Assembly: GCA_016930675.1 (NCBI GenBank) | Contig: JAFGGG010000044.1 | Coordinates: 1 to 64,000 of the forward strand | Origin: Spirochaetales bacterium | Lineage (GTDB): Bacteria > Spirochaetota > Spirochaetia > SZUA-6 > RPPD01 | Direction of reading: 5' to 3' | DNA length: 64,000 nt | In this document: positions 1-8,085 of the stretch, in pieces | Layout: each line of letters opens with the position of its first letter | Numbering within the stretch: position 1 is the first letter of the stretch | Program-made: the position numbers and the translations under genes | The notes under the pieces: generated by a model | What the model was told of the DNA's origin: nothing | The model's database searches: none | Seen by the model: only the letters and a program-made list of their open reading frames with translations

Positions 1-81
1 AATCAATTTGCTATTCACTTCCAAGGAAGAGTGTCACTTTGATTACCCCAAAAGGTTATTTACACAAAAATTATGACACTT
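1..81 (+). mobile_element. IS256-family element, 3' end (transposase tail + right inverted repeat)
   Basis: Frame 1 reads to a stop at 40-42 and gives the tail NQFAIHFQGRVSL, which resembles the C-terminus of IS256/mutator-type transposases (from memory of the family). It is followed at about 57-80 by ATTTACACAAAAATTATGAC and then AC, the usual look of an IS256-type terminal inverted repeat. The rest of the element lies off the left edge, so neither the left repeat nor a target duplication can be checked. The neighbouring methyltransferase stops exactly at this boundary. Confidence 0.6.
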
Positions 82-813
82 TCAAAATCTATGTTGCGTA
101 GTTTCAAATCCACTATTCTGCATTATATGTACATACAGTTTTTTTAGAATTTGTTTGTTTTTTTTGATATCAAAATCTGCTATCTGCCATTGAATTACTC
201 TTAAATAATATATTACCGCCCCTATATCTTTGAATACGGTTTCCGGATAGTGTTCCTCAGCTTTTATAACCTCAATATCGTAATTTTTAAAGCTTCTTAT
301 AACGTATGCCAGATCCCATTTCATGTTATCACGGCTAGTATCATTAAAAAAATGGTTAAGTTGAATATTATCCTGCGCTCCTACCTGCTGGGTAATGAAT
401 ATACCGTTCTTTTGCAGTACCCTCAGTACTTCGGCCACATTCAATGAACCATGCCTGTTTATTACCAAATCAAAATAGTTGTCTGCGAATGGTAATGTTA
501 ATTCCGCATTGCATTTAACAACCTGTATGCCAAACGGTTCCAACCGTTGTTTTGCCAACATAACATTTGGTTTATAATTCTCAGTTGCCATTACAAAGGA
601 TGGCAGCGGTTTAAAATCGGAGAGTAATTCCCCGCCGCCTGTTTCGATATCCAATAATCTATTAGCTTTTTTAAGATAACCTTGCACAATTTTTTTATAA
701 TCCCACGGCAAATCTTCAACCAGCCACCGATTGTCGAGAAAAGAAAACTCCCATCCTTTAACAGCTGCCTGATTTGCTTGTTTATAGTATTCTTCAAACG
801 CCATTTCTCTCAT
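82..813 (-). CDS. class I SAM-dependent methyltransferase, C-terminus clipped by IS end
   Basis: Small-molecule-type methyltransferase of about 243 residues. The N-terminal cap (MAFEEYYKQAN) precedes a degenerate motif I (LLDIETGGGELL), an acidic turn (ATENYKP), the post-II segment CNAELTLPFADNYFDLVINRH and a GIFITQQVG strand. The ATG at 813 has a GGGG ribosome site 5 bases upstream; ATG 804 is the alternative. The protein ends ...FETTQHRF, whereas relatives (from memory) run several residues further with a hydrophobic strand. The stop at 82-84 lies directly at the IS256-type end, so the last few residues were probably lost by insertion. Substrate unknown. Confidence 0.75.
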   Translation of the reverse strand: MREMAFEEYYKQANQAAVKGWEFSFLDNRWLVEDLPWDYKKIVQGYLKKANRLLDIETGGGELLSDFKPLPSFVMATENYKPNVMLAKQRLEPFGIQVVKCNAELTLPFADNYFDLVINRHGSLNVAEVLRVLQKNGIFITQQVGAQDNIQLNHFFNDTSRDNMKWDLAYVIRSFKNYDIEVIKAEEHYPETVFKDIGAVIYYLRVIQWQIADFDIKKNKQILKKLYVHIMQNSGFETTQHRF

Positions 814-884
814 CACAACCCCATTTACCTCTATTTTTTAATGGAGGTACTCCTTTGGCAGAGCACATTCCGGCTGTCACATGA

Positions 885-1886
885 TCAGAAACTCCCGATA
901 CCTGCCATAATCGTTTTTTCCTGTTCCCGCAGCAGTTTCAAAACCGCTGATTTTTTAACACCCGCCAGGCAGCCGCGCACGGTAACGGCCCGCGCTCCAC
1001 AAGCCTGGGCGAAGATTACCGCTTCCAGAAGCCTTTCCCCGGAATTATTCAGCCGCTCCGCAAGGTCGCTTCCCTGCCACTGCACCAGCTTTTTGATAAG
1101 CCCGGCATTGAAAGCGTCTCCGGCGCCCGTAGCATCAACAAGTTGTATGTTAAAGGCAGGCACCCTATACCGAACACCATTATACGATAAAAGCAGCCCG
1201 TTTTGCGCCAGACTGATAACGGTCAGAGGGATACCCAATTCTTGTAAACCGCTGAGCGCAGCTTGCATATCCGTTTTTCCGGTAATTGACTGTGCTTCAT
1301 ACTGATTACACTTGATAATGTCGATAAAAGGCGCCGCTTTAAACAGGAATTCCCAGTCCTCTCGAGGGGGAACAACTGTGTCAACCACAGTGAGACAACC
1401 TGCCTGCTTGGCAGTCCGCACCACTTTTTTAAAATCCTTCAAAACCAAAGCCATGGTCCCCGATTCCCCTGAATAAAAAACAGCCGGGCATAGTTTTTCA
1501 ATACTGCGGCAAATATGATCAGCATCAAGCAGCGCGTTTGCCCCCTCGTCCAGATAATAACGGGGCTCTTCTCCTTTTACTTTTAATATGAATATTTTTG
1601 CCGTGGCGGCTTCGGAAACCCGGTATATTTCCGCCTGAATGCCCAGTTTTTCCAGCTCATCACCAAACATATCTCCGAAAAAATCATTTCCGCATGCCCC
1701 CAGACAGGTTACGCTATCTGCCGGAATGCCCAGCTTTACCAGGTCGGCCGAAACATTGAAGGCATTGCCGCCCGCGTACACACCGATAGAGGTACTCACA
1801 CCCTCGTTGGGACCCAGTGCTTTTTCTACAGGATCATTGATGATGTCTACAATGAGAGTTCCGGTACACAGTATATGTTGTTTCAT
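885..1886 (-). CDS. PfkB-family carbohydrate kinase
   Basis: Ribokinase-fold sugar kinase, cytoplasmic, transferring phosphate from ATP to a sugar or nucleoside hydroxyl. About 333 residues from the ATG at 1886; a 24-residue in-frame extension upstream is ignored because the family begins at KQHILCTGTLIVD. Signature 1 is seen in the glycine-rich YAGGNAFNVSADLVKLG (near residue 45) and signature 2 in DATGAGDAFNAGLIKK (near 255), where the second Asp is the catalytic base. The N-terminal D of LIVDII fits the substrate-binding strand. Substrate cannot be told from sequence. It stands alone between a methyltransferase and a Crp fragment. Confidence 0.9.
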   Translation of the reverse strand: MKQHILCTGTLIVDIINDPVEKALGPNEGVSTSIGVYAGGNAFNVSADLVKLGIPADSVTCLGACGNDFFGDMFGDELEKLGIQAEIYRVSEAATAKIFILKVKGEEPRYYLDEGANALLDADHICRSIEKLCPAVFYSGESGTMALVLKDFKKVVRTAKQAGCLTVVDTVVPPREDWEFLFKAAPFIDIIKCNQYEAQSITGKTDMQAALSGLQELGIPLTVISLAQNGLLLSYNGVRYRVPAFNIQLVDATGAGDAFNAGLIKKLVQWQGSDLAERLNNSGERLLEAVIFAQACGARAVTVRGCLAGVKKSAVLKLLREQEKTIMAGIGSF

Positions 1887-1941
1887 ATCGATCAGAATCC
1901 TCAAAAGACGAAAGCTTGTCAAGACACAGGAATTATCGATA

Positions 1942-2196
1942 TTAAATGTGAAAAGCATTTTTTAGACAGAAGTGCTTGATAACCTCGGCACCTTTATCGT
2001 CGATATACCAAAAGCGCAGCAGCCCCGCCAGGTTAAAACCAATGCGGTCCGGTATAACCCCGGCTCGTAAAAAGAATTCATTCTTTTTTATCGTGATTTC
2101 TTTACGCCCGGAGCACAAATTAGTCAGGCCCTTCTTGGGGATCATGTCCTTGACAGTAAATTTATCGACGATTTTATTAATGTAGTCTTTCTTCAT
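1942..2196 (-). pseudogene. Crp/Fnr-type regulator, N-terminal fragment
   Basis: Eighty-four residues matching only the first half of a cyclic-nucleotide-binding-like domain: KNEFFLRAGVIPDRIGFNLAGLLRFWYIDDKGAEVIKHFC, then an abrupt NAFHI and stop. The remaining beta-barrel, the dimerisation helix and the helix-turn-helix are absent, and no continuation is visible in the other frames before the kinase gene. The start is taken at ATG 2196; a longer form to 2226 is possible. Best read as a 3'-deleted regulator gene. A functional mini-protein cannot be excluded. Confidence 0.65.
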
Positions 2197-2255
2197 GCGG
2201 GTCAATCTCATGCAGGCGCGCGGCATGATTTAACTTACTATTATTACTAGATACC

Positions 2256-2645
2256 TTATTGCTTCTTTTTAACAGTAAATACCAGCTCCACACTACTTAT
2301 AACCAGCAGGATAAAGGCCAGCGCCCATAAAAAAATCTGTCCACGCAGCGGAATGCTTAAACCGCCGAATAAAAGCCACAGGGTCAGCACTATCCCGCCG
2401 CACATGTTTATACATATGGCGCCGATCATTCCCAGCCCGACATGTTTGCCGGTATCTTTGCGAAACGCTTCTACAAGCAGCGCCAGCGTAATGCCGATAA
2501 ATGCGGCACCTAAAATATTCGGATAGAAATTAGTATCCGAAGCCGGTACACCCAAAAAATCCGCGACCAGCGGAAACAACAATAATAGTACGCCCAATAG
2601 CGCGTTAATAACAGCGTCTATTATAAGTGCCACTCTCTTTTTCAT
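2256..2645 (-). CDS. four-helix membrane protein, function unknown
   Basis: 129 residues with four hydrophobic helices: AVINALLGVLLLLFPLVADF, ILGAAFIGITLALLVEA, GMIGAICINMCGGIVLTLWLL and IFLWALAFILLVISSVELVF, then a basic tail KKKQ. This is the size and topology of the small DUF4345-like and related inner-membrane families, but no motif assigns a function. GAGG ribosome site upstream of ATG 2645. Separated by 16 bases from the flavin reductase gene upstream, so probably co-transcribed with it. Confidence 0.75.
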   Translation of the reverse strand: MKKRVALIIDAVINALLGVLLLLFPLVADFLGVPASDTNFYPNILGAAFIGITLALLVEAFRKDTGKHVGLGMIGAICINMCGGIVLTLWLLFGGLSIPLRGQIFLWALAFILLVISSVELVFTVKKKQ

Positions 2646-2661
2646 GTTCTCTACCTCCCAA

Positions 2662-3228
2662 TTATTTCTCTTTCAACTGCCGGCCGATTGAAAACGCCCT
2701 GCCCAGGTTTCCCGTTACCCGCGCGTAATGCGTTGACATAAAAACCAGCGGATCAATCTTTGCATACGCGGGTCCGTCCCCTCCGCTCACATCCTGATCC
2801 ATGTGTATCTCCACGATTTTACCGATAAAATAATCGTGAGAGGGCAGCTCGACCACTTTCTCCACAGAGCATTCGATATTTACCGGGCACTCCTCTATTA
2901 AAGGAGCGTTTTGCAGTGTACCGTAGAAAACCGTGAACCCGCACGCTTTTACCTTGTCCACATTCCTGCCGGAGACAATGCCGCAAAAGTCGGTTTCCAC
3001 CGCCTGCTTCGCGGAAGGAACATTAACCGAGAACACACCGCTTTCCGCAATTAACTGGTGGGTGAAGCGCGACTTTCGGATTCCCACTCCAAGCATGGGC
3101 GGCGATGAGTTTACCACTCCGCTCCAGGCGATCGCGGCAAAACTTAAGTCCGCCTGCGCCCTGCAGCCCACCAACACGGCGGGCATGGGGAAGATTAATG
3201 CGTCAGGGCCTATTTTTATTTTATTCAT
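2662..3228 (-). CDS. flavin reductase-like (FMN-binding split barrel) protein
   Basis: 188 residues of the flavin reductase-like/DIM6-NTAB family. It starts with GPDALIFPMPAVLVGCRAQ and has the typical SGVVNSSPPMLGVGIRKSRFTHQLI block (FMN-phosphate contact), FSVNVP, DFCGIVSGRNVDKVKACGF, and the IGKIVEIHMDQDV strand. Such proteins bind FMN and either reduce flavin with NAD(P)H or act as flavoredoxins in anaerobes. It is the probable first gene of a pair with the small membrane protein downstream. ATG 3228 is preceded by AAGGAG. Confidence 0.9.
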   Translation of the reverse strand: MNKIKIGPDALIFPMPAVLVGCRAQADLSFAAIAWSGVVNSSPPMLGVGIRKSRFTHQLIAESGVFSVNVPSAKQAVETDFCGIVSGRNVDKVKACGFTVFYGTLQNAPLIEECPVNIECSVEKVVELPSHDYFIGKIVEIHMDQDVSGGDGPAYAKIDPLVFMSTHYARVTGNLGRAFSIGRQLKEK

Positions 3229-3238
3229 TCACTGCTCC

Positions 3239-3655
3239 TTATTCCATTAATAAAACATAAATATTATCGATAGCGATCGGAATAAACTTTATTTCATAAA
3301 ACCAGCCGTCCGTTTCACCGGGCGTGTCCGACCTGCCGCTAAGCGTAATAGTAACTGTTACTTCTCCCTTTGCTTTGGACAGGTTCTGGATAACCTGATT
3401 GTTCTCTTCATCAACAGCGCTTATGCCCATGCCTACTTCATGCTTTATATACGACATTTCCCAGATTTTGAACAGAACATCATGTTCCGCCTCCTTTGTC
3501 TTTGCATGCAGCAATTCATTTTCCAGTGTCTTTATCTTATTAAGGACAGTATTGTTAGTGTTGTTATCCGCTTTATCGTTACTCTCTTCATTGCAGTACA
3601 CAACCAGAGATAAATATAAAATTAAGGGTAAAACATACAATATTTTGCTATTCAT
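3239..3655 (-). CDS. putative lipoprotein
   Basis: 138 residues. A hydrophobic signal (ILYVLPLILYLSLVVYC) ends in a cysteine that fits a relaxed spirochaete-type lipobox. An Asn/Asp-rich linker follows, then a short helix (LENELLHAKTKEAEHDVLFKI) and a beta-rich C-terminal half. Overlaps the upstream hydrolase gene by 4 bases (start 3655, hydrolase stop from 3652), so the two are translationally coupled. No recognised domain. Confidence 0.7.
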   Translation of the reverse strand: MNSKILYVLPLILYLSLVVYCNEESNDKADNNTNNTVLNKIKTLENELLHAKTKEAEHDVLFKIWEMSYIKHEVGMGISAVDEENNQVIQNLSKAKGEVTVTITLSGRSDTPGETDGWFYEIKFIPIAIDNIYVLLME

Positions 3656-4614
3656 TGTTCTTTTATCACCTTATAAATCAACTCGTCGACGCACAGCAAT
3701 ACGGACAAATGGCCCTCGCCTTTAACTATTTCAGCTGTGGATTGTTTTTTTACCGTTTCTCCGGCCAGATCCGCGTAGGCCGTTACTTTCTCCGGAATAA
3801 AAAGCTCATCATTTTCGCCGACAAAAAGAGCGAATTTCTTATCGATCTTTTTAAACTGTTTTTGCGGATTCTGCGGCGTGACGGCATAAGACATGTTGCA
3901 AGTTATATATCGCAATAACAGAGGGCTGCTCTGTAATCTCTCTTCCGTATAATTAAAATAAACCGCCGGTGTATTGCCGTATTCCTTGCCCTGCGACACG
4001 GCATTGGCAATGAACACATCCATATCCACTCTGGCAAAGGGATGTTTGATATTTTTCCTCTCCGTACCGGATTTGTACCCGAAATGGGGGGAAATGAAAA
4101 CATACCCGTCCACCGGCGACTTTTTTTCCCATGCCAGATAGTTCAGCACCAGTCCACCCCCGGACGAGTAGCCGCCCAGATAGAGCGGTACGCCTTTATG
4201 TTTTGCTCTGATTCGGTCGTTGAATGTTTTCACATCATGCCATACCTGTTCCACAGTCGGAGTATCCCCACGCGGTCCGCCGGACCTGCCGTGTCCGCGA
4301 ATATCAAACAGGTACACACACACATTATGTTTTGTACTCAAACCGTGCGCCAGATGCCGATACCCTGCGGCACTGTGAGCGCCTCCCCCGTGGATGAATA
4401 TTAATACCGCTTCGGGCGCGGCAGTCGGCGCTTTCACATAATACGCTATTTTTACACCGTCGGTCGCTGTAAAAAATCGCGGTTCGCCCATATCAATATC
4501 AGGAGCGTTTATCAGCTCATCAAACGAAAACGAATCGCCGCTGTCAGAACTCACACTACCGCATAATAGAAATAAGGCAGTGTTAATTACCGTCAACCAT
4601 ACTTTCCAATTCAT
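3652..4614 (-). CDS. alpha/beta hydrolase (monoacylglycerol-lipase-like), exported
   Basis: 320 residues. The N-terminus (VWLTVINTALFLLCGSVS) reads as a lipoprotein signal with the Cys near residue 18. The hydrolase core shows the oxyanion-hole strand LIFIHGGGAHSAAGYRHLA, DIRGHGRSGG, and the nucleophile elbow GGYSSGGG (Ser near 149); a late GENDELFIPEKV gives the acid and KGEGHLSV the catalytic His. This order matches serine aquatic lyso-lipase/monoglyceride lipases (Hydrolase_4 type). Probably cleaves a carboxyl ester in the envelope; substrate unknown. It overlaps the HAD phosphatase gene by 32 bases and the lipoprotein gene by 4, so the three form one operon. Confidence 0.85.
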   Translation of the reverse strand: MNWKVWLTVINTALFLLCGSVSSDSGDSFSFDELINAPDIDMGEPRFFTATDGVKIAYYVKAPTAAPEAVLIFIHGGGAHSAAGYRHLAHGLSTKHNVCVYLFDIRGHGRSGGPRGDTPTVEQVWHDVKTFNDRIRAKHKGVPLYLGGYSSGGGLVLNYLAWEKKSPVDGYVFISPHFGYKSGTERKNIKHPFARVDMDVFIANAVSQGKEYGNTPAVYFNYTEERLQSSPLLLRYITCNMSYAVTPQNPQKQFKKIDKKFALFVGENDELFIPEKVTAYADLAGETVKKQSTAEIVKGEGHLSVLLCVDELIYKVIKEQ

Positions 4615-5248
4615 GTATCAACACCTCCTTGAATGAATAAATAATTTTGTCCGCCCTGCTCAGATCCTGGTTCCCTGAATGCGGATTCTTAAATCCGATA
4701 CATTTCATATTCGCTTTTTTAGCTGCCGCAATGCCGTTGCGGGAATCTTCGATTATGACACATCTGTCAGGTTCGGCATCCATCAACCGGGCGGCTTTCA
4801 GGAATATTTCGGGATGCGGTTTTCCGTTCTTCACATCATCACCGCTTACCACTACAGTAAAATATGTCTTTAGGTCAAACTTATCTAAAATCAGATTTAT
4901 CTGTGAATGCGGAGATGATGAAGCCATGCCCAGTATAAAATTATGATCCCGCAGCTCTTTAATGAATTGCAAAACCCCTGCAATCGGCTTCAAATCCTTT
5001 TCGCGTTCCAGATATTTCAGGTAATACGACCTTTCCAGTTCAATGAGTTCGGGAAGCGACTGCGCAAGGCCGTAGTTTTCCTTTATTCTCCGCCACATGA
5101 TCTTACTGGTAGTACCGATAAAAGAATCATGCTCAACCCGGGAAATATTCAGCCCAAGCGAGTTAAAAAGTTCTTTTTCCGAGGCAACATGAACCGGCTC
5201 ACTGTCTATAATAACACCATCCATGTCGAATATCACGCACTTCTTCAT
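4583..5248 (-). CDS. HAD-superfamily phosphatase, beta-phosphoglucomutase-like
   Basis: 221 residues of HAD subfamily IA with a helical cap. Motif I is FDMDGVIIDSEPVH (nucleophile and acid Asp near 8 and 10), motif II MASSSPHSQ, and motif III/IV GKPHPEIFLKAARLMDAEP...VIIEDSRNGIAAAKKA. The EPVH after motif I and the ASSS of motif II are typical of sugar-phosphate phosphatases and beta-phosphoglucomutases. Acts in the cytoplasm on a phosphorylated sugar; the exact substrate is not determinable. First gene of an operon with the alpha/beta hydrolase. Confidence 0.9.
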   Translation of the reverse strand: MKKCVIFDMDGVIIDSEPVHVASEKELFNSLGLNISRVEHDSFIGTTSKIMWRRIKENYGLAQSLPELIELERSYYLKYLEREKDLKPIAGVLQFIKELRDHNFILGMASSSPHSQINLILDKFDLKTYFTVVVSGDDVKNGKPHPEIFLKAARLMDAEPDRCVIIEDSRNGIAAAKKANMKCIGFKNPHSGNQDLSRADKIIYSFKEVLIHELESMVDGN

Positions 5249-5297
5249 AGTCTTTCTGTTAGGTTATTTTTGCGGTATTATGTAATATAAAACAAAA

Positions 5298-5786
5298 TTA
5301 TTCAACAGCACTATCTTCGGGGATATCCCGTACCGTGATTTCATTATTTTTATATTCAATTATAATATAGTTTGATCTTATTCCGTATTCCTTTGTCCAG
5401 TCGGCCGGAAGCGGAAATTTCTCGCCGTTATAGGTATTTATTTCCATGAATATTTCCGGCAGACCGTCATTATCATAATCTTTTATATTGAAATGATGAG
5501 GTTGGCTCAAGTCCAATCCGAACATATAGCCCCCGTCCATTTCAAAAGGAAAGTTGTAGACACGGTTATGGCCAGTCAATTCTACTGCTATGGTGTAGCA
5601 GCAGTGCGCTCCTCCGGAAAAAAAGTATCGAATCGTGTCCTTGTGGCCGTCACCGTCAAAATCAAATTGTGTGGCCCAATCGTCAGATTTTAAGCCGTGC
5701 ATATCGCGGCCTGATTCGATGTTTGTCTTGCAGCACAATAACACCATAATGAGGAGTATACATAGAAAAACCGCTTTATTTTTCAT
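5298..5786 (-). CDS. putative lipoprotein with DxDxDG calcium-like loops
   Basis: About 162 residues from ATG 5786, chosen because a signal peptide (KNKAVFLCILLIMVLLCC) begins there; a long in-frame extension upstream overlaps the divergent GTPase gene and is not credible. After the lipobox Cys come two acidic loops, DFDGDGHKDTI and IKDYDNDGLPEIF, the FG-GAP/EF-hand-like calcium pattern seen in secreted beta-propeller fragments. Function unknown; likely surface or periplasmic. Confidence 0.7.
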   Translation of the reverse strand: MKNKAVFLCILLIMVLLCCKTNIESGRDMHGLKSDDWATQFDFDGDGHKDTIRYFFSGGAHCCYTIAVELTGHNRVYNFPFEMDGGYMFGLDLSQPHHFNIKDYDNDGLPEIFMEINTYNGEKFPLPADWTKEYGIRSNYIIIEYKNNEITVRDIPEDSAVE

Positions 5787-5967
5787 GCCTGCCTTCAACA
5801 TAATTATTATAGCTTTAATAAGATATTGCATTTTAAAAGCAATAACAATACAGAAAGGCCTGCCCACCCAAAAAACCCTTTGACATATCATCCGTTTCCT
5901 GCTACACTGAGCGCCGTTTTTACCTACGGATAAAAAAATATTACGGAACAAACCAAAGGAGGATCTC

Positions 5968-7020
5968 ATGCAGGCAGGCCTTGTAGGGGCCGCGGGCTGC
6001 GGCAAGACCACACTTTTCGAGCTGCTGAGCAGTACAACGGGCTCTTTTTTAGCACCGGACAAGGCGAATACCGCCACCGTGGACGTACCGGACGAGCGCA
6101 TAGACCTTTTAAGCGCATTGTACAGGCCGCGCAAAACAACCTATGCCCAAATCTCATTTACCGATATAAACCGCCTGTCCGAGGGCGAGCGGGAAAACAA
6201 TGACAAAGCCCTGTGCCACTTAAAGCTTATGGACGCGCTGGCCGTGGTGGTCAATGGATTTTTGCCAGGACGTTCGGCGGAAACACTGATCGCCGAAATT
6301 GAATTCTGTCTGACCGAGCTTATCCTCTCCGATCTGGAGCAGGTGGAGCGCAAGCTGGAACGGCTGGAAAAAAGCCACAAACCCGCGGCCATCGGGGGAA
6401 TACCCGAAAAAGAGCTTTTTCAAAAACTGGCCGCCGCGCTTGAAGCCCACACTCCGCTTAAAGCCGTCGAGCTTCCGGACGCCGCCTGGAAGGAGCTGTC
6501 GTCATTCGCCTTTTTGACGCGCAAACCCCTGTTCTGCGTGCTCAACTGCGCGGAAGAGGAGCACACGCTTTCCCGTGATACGCTGGACGGATTCAGACAG
6601 AGCCTTGCCGAGAAGGATATTGAGCTGGTCTGCGTGCACGCCAAACTGGAAAAAGACCTGCAGGAGCTTGATCCCGGGGAGCGCGGGCTCTATAGCGCGG
6701 AATACGACTTCCCGTTGAACGGTAAAGAGGAGTTTATTCGCCAGGCCTACCGCACCGCCGGACTGGCGAGTTTTTTTACGGTGGGAGAAGACGAAGTACG
6801 GGCCTGGACCGTAAAGCAGGGGTGTCCCTGTCGCGAGGCAGCGGCCGCGATCCATAACGATTTAATGCACAATTTCATAAGAGCGGAGATCATTTCTTAC
6901 GAGCAGCTCCTGGAATGCGGTTCGGAACAAGAAGCCTCCAAACGGGGCTGGCTGCGTTCCGAAAAAAAGGAGTACCCGGTACAGGACGGAGATATTCTGC
7001 ACATTCTGGCAAACGCCTAA
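5968..7020 (+). CDS. YchF/OLA1-family P-loop NTPase (divergent paralogue)
   Basis: 350 residues. The Walker A is GAAGCGKTTLFELL at the very N-terminus, followed by a switch region, a coiled-coil insertion (LSDLEQVERKLERLEKSH), a degenerate specificity loop (VLNCAEEE, the place of NxxE in YchF) and a C-terminal TGS-like domain (FFTVGEDEVRAWTVKQGCPC...FIRAEIISYEQLL...YPVQDGDILHI). The TGS half matches YchF well. The G3 motif DxxG, however, is replaced by DINRLSEGER. YchF proteins prefer ATP and bind ribosomes; this copy may have altered hydrolysis. A strong AAAGGAGG site precedes ATG 5968. Monocistronic, divergent from the lipoprotein gene. Confidence 0.85.
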   Translation: MQAGLVGAAGCGKTTLFELLSSTTGSFLAPDKANTATVDVPDERIDLLSALYRPRKTTYAQISFTDINRLSEGERENNDKALCHLKLMDALAVVVNGFLPGRSAETLIAEIEFCLTELILSDLEQVERKLERLEKSHKPAAIGGIPEKELFQKLAAALEAHTPLKAVELPDAAWKELSSFAFLTRKPLFCVLNCAEEEHTLSRDTLDGFRQSLAEKDIELVCVHAKLEKDLQELDPGERGLYSAEYDFPLNGKEEFIRQAYRTAGLASFFTVGEDEVRAWTVKQGCPCREAAAAIHNDLMHNFIRAEIISYEQLLECGSEQEASKRGWLRSEKKEYPVQDGDILHILANA

Positions 7021-7098
7021 CGCAACTACACATTCCGGCCACTAGCTGATAGGATTCGTACCTTGCATACACCTAAAACTTGGCTTATTATATAGAAT

Positions 7099-7626
7099 AT
7101 GATGAAAAAGCTCTTTTTTGTGCTTATTGTCCTCTTACTGTTCGCGCATAATCTTTATGCCGCTCCGCCTCCTCAGAGCGGTGAAGCGGGATGCGGCTGG
7201 CTGATCATTCCCCTCGTCGTGAGTGAGGTCACTATTGTCGGTTTGAGCCTGTTTTCCACCGTCGATGAGTGGTACGGTTCCACGGTTACCGGAAGTCTGC
7301 TTTTAACATCGGGGCTGCTGATCCCCATACTGCAGATGCTGATTGTGGAGGACTGCTTTTCGGAGGACAACAGAGCCATTACCATCGGCACCATACTGAC
7401 CGGCACAGCATTGGCAGCGCTGGGCGCATACAATCTATTCCTTGCTGAAAGCGGGTCCGCTGCCGTATTCTATGAGGATCCCAGATTCTGGATAAATTTT
7501 GCCGGTATAAACCTGTCCTATCTGCTGCTGATTGTGCCCTCACTTCTTGACCCCGCACAACAAAACAGAGATAACGTATATTTCTTTATGACACCGAGTT
7601 TTGTAAGAGTCTATATCAGTTTTTAG
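7099..7626 (+). CDS. exported membrane protein, function unknown
   Basis: 175 residues with a clear signal peptide (MMKKLFFVLIVLLLFAHNLYA, cleavage after AYA-like) and then four hydrophobic segments separated by short turns, ending in aromatic FFMTPSFVRVYISF. The pattern (signal peptide plus four helices) resembles the P13-type outer-envelope proteins of spirochaetes, but that is only a topological likeness. Two adjacent ATGs (7099, 7102) are possible starts. No strong ribosome site seen. Confidence 0.65.
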   Translation: MMKKLFFVLIVLLLFAHNLYAAPPPQSGEAGCGWLIIPLVVSEVTIVGLSLFSTVDEWYGSTVTGSLLLTSGLLIPILQMLIVEDCFSEDNRAITIGTILTGTALAALGAYNLFLAESGSAAVFYEDPRFWINFAGINLSYLLLIVPSLLDPAQQNRDNVYFFMTPSFVRVYISF

Positions 7627-7655
7627 TAAAACGAATAACGCTTACCAAATCTGCC

Positions 7656-8066
7656 TTACTGCAAACAGACTTTTTTCACTAATCTTTTTAACAGACATGA
7701 TTTATCGACCACTATTCTGCAGCCTTTATTTATGGTTTGAAATGTTCCCTGATCTACAGGTATCTCTGCCCATGTAGATTCTGTAATGCCGTACTCCACC
7801 TCAAAACTGTCTTTATAAAATACTCTGATCGACTGAACCCTGCCCCAATCTTCAAACGAATATGTTGAAACGCGGCCGAATAAATAAATCCAATCATGGT
7901 TATGTAAAAAATCAATCTGCTTCTCGACAATAATAACTAAATCAATATCAGAATCCGGTTTCGCATTATGACGCGCATATGATCCGACCAAGAGAACTGA
8001 ATTTACCTTCGGTTCATTTAAAGCCCAATTTTTAATGTGCCCGATAAATATTTCAAACTTGTCCAT
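7656..8066 (-). CDS. nucleotidyltransferase-domain protein (DNA polymerase beta superfamily)
   Basis: 136 residues. The hallmark is LLVGSYARHNAKPDSDIDLVIIV (GSxAR...DxD), giving the Mg-binding aspartates near residues 38 and 40. The C-terminal half lacks a recognisable helical nucleotide-binding domain. Such stand-alone NTases act as antitoxins (MNT), in antibiotic nucleotidylation, or have unknown roles. No HEPN partner is adjacent, so a toxin-antitoxin role is not supported here. It lies just downstream of the CPBP protease gene (19-base gap), same strand. Confidence 0.75.
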   Translation of the reverse strand: MDKFEIFIGHIKNWALNEPKVNSVLLVGSYARHNAKPDSDIDLVIIVEKQIDFLHNHDWIYLFGRVSTYSFEDWGRVQSIRVFYKDSFEVEYGITESTWAEIPVDQGTFQTINKGCRIVVDKSCLLKRLVKKVCLQ

Positions 8067-8085
8067 AATTTATAATGATTTATGC

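Noticed and set aside
682..1305. Long plus-strand open frame (about 207 codons)
   Set aside because: Antisense to the methyltransferase and PfkB genes; no ribosome site and no family resemblance.
3340..3360. AGTAAC-TGTTACT palindrome like the Crp-type operator (also near 25775)
   Set aside because: Both lie inside coding sequence of exported proteins and have different spacing.
7656..8066. MNT-HEPN toxin-antitoxin pair
   Set aside because: The nucleotidyltransferase has no HEPN gene or remnant on either side.
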